From Paenibacillus oralis (GTDB lineage Bacteria > Bacillota > Bacilli > Paenibacillales > Paenibacillaceae), in assembly GCF_003863965.1 (NCBI RefSeq), contig NZ_RRCN01000001.1:3058304-3122303 (forward strand): DNA of 64,000 bases, written 5' to 3'. This document shows positions 61,115 through 64,000 of the stretch, piece by piece (the stretch's first letter is position 1; each line of letters starts with the position of its first letter). The notes below the pieces were generated by a model. That model saw nothing but the letters and a program-made list of their open reading frames with translations, was not told where the DNA came from and searched no databases. Both the position numbers and the translations under genes were made by a program.

Positions 61115-61996
61115 ATGAAAAGAGCTAGGTTGATTTATAATCCCACCTCGGGAAGGGAAGAAATGCGGCGCATTTTGCCGGATGTACTGGAGCGTCTGGA
61201 TCGCCACGGCATCGAAACGTCCTGTCACGCGACGGCAGGGGCGGGGGATGCTACGCGCGAAGCCGCCGAGGCGGTGGGGCGTGGATACGACATCATCATC
61301 GCGGCCGGCGGCGACGGTACGCTGAATGAGGTCGTGAACGGCATGGCCGGGAAAAGCAATCTGCCGCCGCTCGGCATTTTCCCGCTGGGGACGACCAACG
61401 ATTTCGCCCGGGCGATGGGAATACCGAGGCGCTGGGAGGATTATTGCGACCTGGTCATCGAGAATAAGACGAGACCGATCGACATCGGCAAAGTCAACGG
61501 CCGGCATTTTATCAACATCGCCGGGGGCGGGAAGCTGACGGAACTGACGTATGAGGTCCCCAGCCGGCTGAAGACGCTGATCGGCCAGCTCGCTTATTAT
61601 ATGAAGGGCATTGAAAAGATGGCCAGCCTGTCGCCGACGGAGCTGATTTTTCAGGCCGAGGGGTACGAGGTCATCGAAGGCGAATTCATGTTGTTCCTGA
61701 TCGCCAACAGCAACTCGGTCGGCGGCTTCGAGAAGCTGGCGCCGGATGCGCGCATCGACGACGGGCTGCTGGACGTCATCGCCCTCAAGAAATGCAACCT
61801 GGCGGAGTTTATCCGCCTGGTGACGATGGCGCTGCGCGGCGATCATTTCAGCGATCCGCACGTGCTGTACTTTAAGACGCGGCGGATGGAAGTCACCTCG
61901 CCGGCCCGCGTGCAGCTCAACCTCGACGGGGAGCTGGGCGGCGAGCTGCCGGGCGTGTTCGAGATTTTGCCGCAGCATTTGCAGATTTTTGCTTAG
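61115..61996 (+). CDS. dgkB: Diacylglycerol kinase, DgkB type
   Basis: A 293-residue lipid kinase that recycles diacylglycerol from lipoteichoic acid synthesis into phosphatidic acid. The DAGK catalytic motif AAGGDGTLNEVVNGMAG and the PLGTTNDFARAMGIP loop are intact, followed by INIAGGGKLTELTY. ATG 61115 follows AGGTGG; a GTG at 61103 is less likely. In B. subtilis dgkB (yerQ) also precedes the RNA methyltransferase gene rlmCD, the next gene here. Confidence 0.94.
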   Translation: MKRARLIYNPTSGREEMRRILPDVLERLDRHGIETSCHATAGAGDATREAAEAVGRGYDIIIAAGGDGTLNEVVNGMAGKSNLPPLGIFPLGTTNDFARAMGIPRRWEDYCDLVIENKTRPIDIGKVNGRHFINIAGGGKLTELTYEVPSRLKTLIGQLAYYMKGIEKMASLSPTELIFQAEGYEVIEGEFMLFLIANSNSVGGFEKLAPDARIDDGLLDVIALKKCNLAEFIRLVTMALRGDHFSDPHVLYFKTRRMEVTSPARVQLNLDGELGGELPGVFEILPQHLQIFA

Positions 61997-62033
61997 TGCT
62001 TAGTGCTTGGGAGAAGCACTAATATTGGCGTAG

Positions 62034-62060
62034 GGTCCCCCGCCGGGATGGCGGGGGATT
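62034..62060 (+). terminator. Hairpin after dgkB
   Basis: GTCCCCCGCC pairs with GGCGGGGGAT across five bases, followed by a short T-stretch (TTTG). Confidence 0.65.
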
Positions 62061-62172
62061 TGTGCGCTGGGTGGATGTGAGTCGTTCGCTGGCGGCATGT
62101 TAACGAGTTGTGCGCTGGCTGGGTGCTAGCCGTATGCTGTCCGTGTGTTGACGATTCGTGCGCTAGTTGCAC

Positions 62173-62304
62173 CCTAACCGTATGCTGACCGCACGCTGGC
62201 TGTAGGTTGACTGTAGGTTGACTGTAGGTTGACTGGACGCCGGTTGCACGATAACTCTATGCTAACTACACATTGACTGCACGCTAACTGAACGATAACT
62301 GAAC
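62173..62304. repeat. 11-bp minisatellite, 12 units
   Basis: Twelve units of exactly 11 bp run end to end, for example GCTGACCGCAC, GTTGACTGTAG (twice), GCTAACTACAC, GCTAACTGAAC. Less regular units extend the pattern to about 62100 and 62360. It lies in the 710-bp gap between dgkB and rlmCD. Confidence 0.85.
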
Positions 62305-62365
62305 GAACCCGTATGCTCTCACAAGTTTGGCCACCCATATGCTACCTCGTACGGCTACCCGTGCG

Positions 62366-62550
62366 CTAACGGACCTCAGAGACGCTAAAAGGCTAAAAAT
62401 GAGCGCGGCAAAATTGTAACGGACAGAGGAGCCGTTATTTGCGTCAAACAGTCCCAAATCGTCCGGTTTGAGGGCGAATAGCGTCATCTGAGTCCGTTAG
62501 CGCGGGAAATACCGGGGAAATGAGCGAATAAGGTCTCTCCTGTCCGTTAG
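62366..62550. repeat. Four-arm intergenic repeat, family C, copy 2
   Basis: Forward arms CTAACGGAC and GTAACGGACAG start at 62366 and 62416; reverse arms AGTCCGTTAG and TGTCCGTTAG end at 62500 and 62550. Spacings 50 and 50, total 185 bp, identical to copy 1 at 53627-53811. Confidence 0.8.
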
Positions 62551-62706
62551 GGAAACGGCCCCGAGAACCAAAGTTTGGATACAATTGGCCGGGCTTGGGT
62601 TATGATGATGATAGTGAGCGAATAAACAAAACCAACAAGTTTCGAGGCGGAAGCGACCTTCGAACTTTTCGCATAAATCTTTGGTAAAACGTGAAGGAGC
62701 AGTTCC

Positions 62707-64000
62707 ATGACTAAGCAACGAAAAAGCTTCAAAGCCGGTTTCGGCGGTAGAGCGGGTGGAGGTACAGGGAAAGGCAGACGCGGACGGTCTTTTGAAAGTA
62801 ATGGAGAAGTAACTGGCAGCGGGGAGAAGCATATGCGGAACGCGGCAGCCACGGCGAAGCTTACCGGGCTTCTTGTCGCCAAAAACGATGAACTTGTCAT
62901 CGACATCATCGGGATGAATCACGACGGGGAGGGCGTGGGGCGGGCCGAAGGCTACACGCTGTTTGTGGCCGGGGCGCTGCCGGGGGAGAAAGCCCGCGTC
63001 AAGGTGCTGAAGACGAAAAAGCAGTACGGATACGCCAAGCTGCTTGACGTCGTGCAGGCTAGCCCGGACCGCGTGGCGGCGCCTTGCCCGATCTACGACC
63101 AGTGCGGAGGTTGCCAGCTGCAGCACTTGAGTTACGAGGGGCAGCTGGCCTGGAAGCGGCAGCACGTTGTCGATGCGCTGGAGCGGATCGGCAAGCTGCG
63201 CGTGGCGAGGGCGGCGCAACCGGACGTGTCAGACGTGGTGCCCACAGCGGCACAGTCGGTATCCCCGCCTTCCGGTGCGGCTGACTCGGCCGGCAGCATG
63301 CACGGGGGCGCCATTGCGGCGGGCGGAGGTATAACCAACTCTGCGAAGAACGTACCAGGCATGGACTCGGCAATTGCCGAAGATGCAGTTCCAAGCGGCC
63401 TCGGTACGGATGGGGCCGCTGGCAGCGACGGCAGCCTCACCGTGCTGGAGCAAGGCATCGTCGTCCGCCCGACGCTGGGCATGGACGAGCCTTGGCGCTA
63501 CCGCAACAAGGCGCAGGTGCCGATCGGCGTCACCGAGGGCGGCCTGGTCGGCGGCTTTTACGCCCGCGGCAGTCATCGCATCGTCGATATGGAAACGTGC
63601 CTGATTCAGCACGAACATAACGACGATATCGTTACCCGCGTCAAAGCGATCGGCCGCCAGCTTGGCGTCACCGCCTACAACGAGGAGAGCGGGCGCGGCT
63701 TGCTGCGCCATGTCGTCGTGAAGAAGGCGTTCCGCACGGGGGAGATGATGCTGGTCCTCGTCACCAACGGGCGGGACATCCCGCATGCCGATGCCTGGAT
63801 CGGCCTCATCCGGGAGCAAACCCCGCAGGTGGTCAGCATCTGCCAAAACGTAAACACGAAGCAGACCAACGTCATCTTCGGAGACGAAACGCGTGTCCTC
63901 TGGGGGCGAGACGTGATTTATGATTATATTGGCGAGGTACAGTTTGCGATCTCGGCGCGTTCTTTTTACCAGGTGAATCCGCTCCAAACGGAGGTTCTGT
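62707..64000 (+). CDS. rlmCD: 23S rRNA (uracil-5-)-methyltransferase, partial at right edge
   Basis: An open frame of 431 codons, continuing past the window. It is a TrmA/RlmCD-type enzyme that methylates uracils in 23S rRNA using SAM. After a Gly/Arg-rich N-tail (about 42 residues) come the TRAM domain (IIGMNHDGEGVGRAEGYTLF) and the 4Fe-4S cysteines in PCPIYDQCGGCQLQH plus METC. An unusual Ala/Gly/Ser-rich insert of about 80 residues lies between ALERIGKL and VVRPTLG. FYQVNPLQTE near the edge starts the methyltransferase core. ATG 62707 follows GAAGGAG at seven or eight bases. Its place after dgkB matches B. subtilis yefA (rlmCD). Confidence 0.93.
   Translation, partial: MTKQRKSFKAGFGGRAGGGTGKGRRGRSFESNGEVTGSGEKHMRNAAATAKLTGLLVAKNDELVIDIIGMNHDGEGVGRAEGYTLFVAGALPGEKARVKVLKTKKQYGYAKLLDVVQASPDRVAAPCPIYDQCGGCQLQHLSYEGQLAWKRQHVVDALERIGKLRVARAAQPDVSDVVPTAAQSVSPPSGAADSAGSMHGGAIAAGGGITNSAKNVPGMDSAIAEDAVPSGLGTDGAAGSDGSLTVLEQGIVVRPTLGMDEPWRYRNKAQVPIGVTEGGLVGGFYARGSHRIVDMETCLIQHEHNDDIVTRVKAIGRQLGVTAYNEESGRGLLRHVVVKKAFRTGEMMLVLVTNGRDIPHADAWIGLIREQTPQVVSICQNVNTKQTNVIFGDETRVLWGRDVIYDYIGEVQFAISARSFYQVNPLQTEVL

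Overview
The window is a chromosomal segment of a Gram-positive, spore-forming Firmicute, most likely Paenibacillaceae (Paenibacillus or a close relative). The reasons are strong GGAGG-type ribosome binding sites, TTG and GTG starts, a purine operon in exactly the Bacillus gene order (purEKBCSQLFMNHD) behind PurR boxes and a guanine riboswitch, a FapR box at fabH, a GerA-type germination operon, and a YerB / YerC / DgkB / RlmCD series downstream of purD that parallels the Bacillus subtilis chromosome. The genus is inferred from gene content; no rRNA gene is present to confirm it.

Layout. 1-4400: start of an HscC-like Hsp70 gene (minus), then a J-domain/TPR membrane protein and a DUF1266 gene cut by an intact-ended IS630 element. 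4716-10996: fabH with a FapR-type control region, then a sugar cluster (PTS EIIBC, GH3 glycosidase, a GH32 remnant with a large internal deletion, an AraC regulator). 11303-14796: a TPR-like anchored protein and a second DUF1266 / J-domain pair. 15115-19289: topB with a 62-bp diverged fragment of itself upstream, small proteins and a universal stress protein. 19611-25049: a glutamine/glutamate-type ABC transporter followed by a GlnK/GlnL-like two-component system. 25390-40702: purine operon. 41229-53456: ilvA, a GntR-controlled ABC transporter with a secreted erythromycin-esterase-like protein, assorted small genes, hydrolase, dioxygenase, DoxX, YerB and a phosphate permease with its DUF47 partner. 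54015-58127: ger operon. 58204-64000: CorA, a spore-coat-like basic protein, YerC, CbiX-like, DgkB and RlmCD (truncated by the window edge).

How the genes work together. The purine genes form one pathway from PRPP to IMP, controlled by PurR at the promoter and by a guanine aptamer with a terminator in the leader. The HscC-like chaperone, two J-proteins and two DUF1266 proteins make a poorly understood chaperone module also seen as hscC-djlC-ybeU-djlB-ybeR in E. coli; here half of it has been duplicated and one copy broken by an insertion sequence.

The most unusual structure is in the gaps. Nearly every long intergenic space holds a 180-200 bp element made of four short arms, two forward and two reverse (or four palindromes), set about 50 bp apart within each pair. 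Eleven clear copies in five sequence families (called A-E here) share this geometry although their arm sequences differ. Three lie inside the pur transcription unit. I know of no described element with this layout. A separate 11-bp minisatellite lies near 62.2 kb. The element calls rest on hand alignment.
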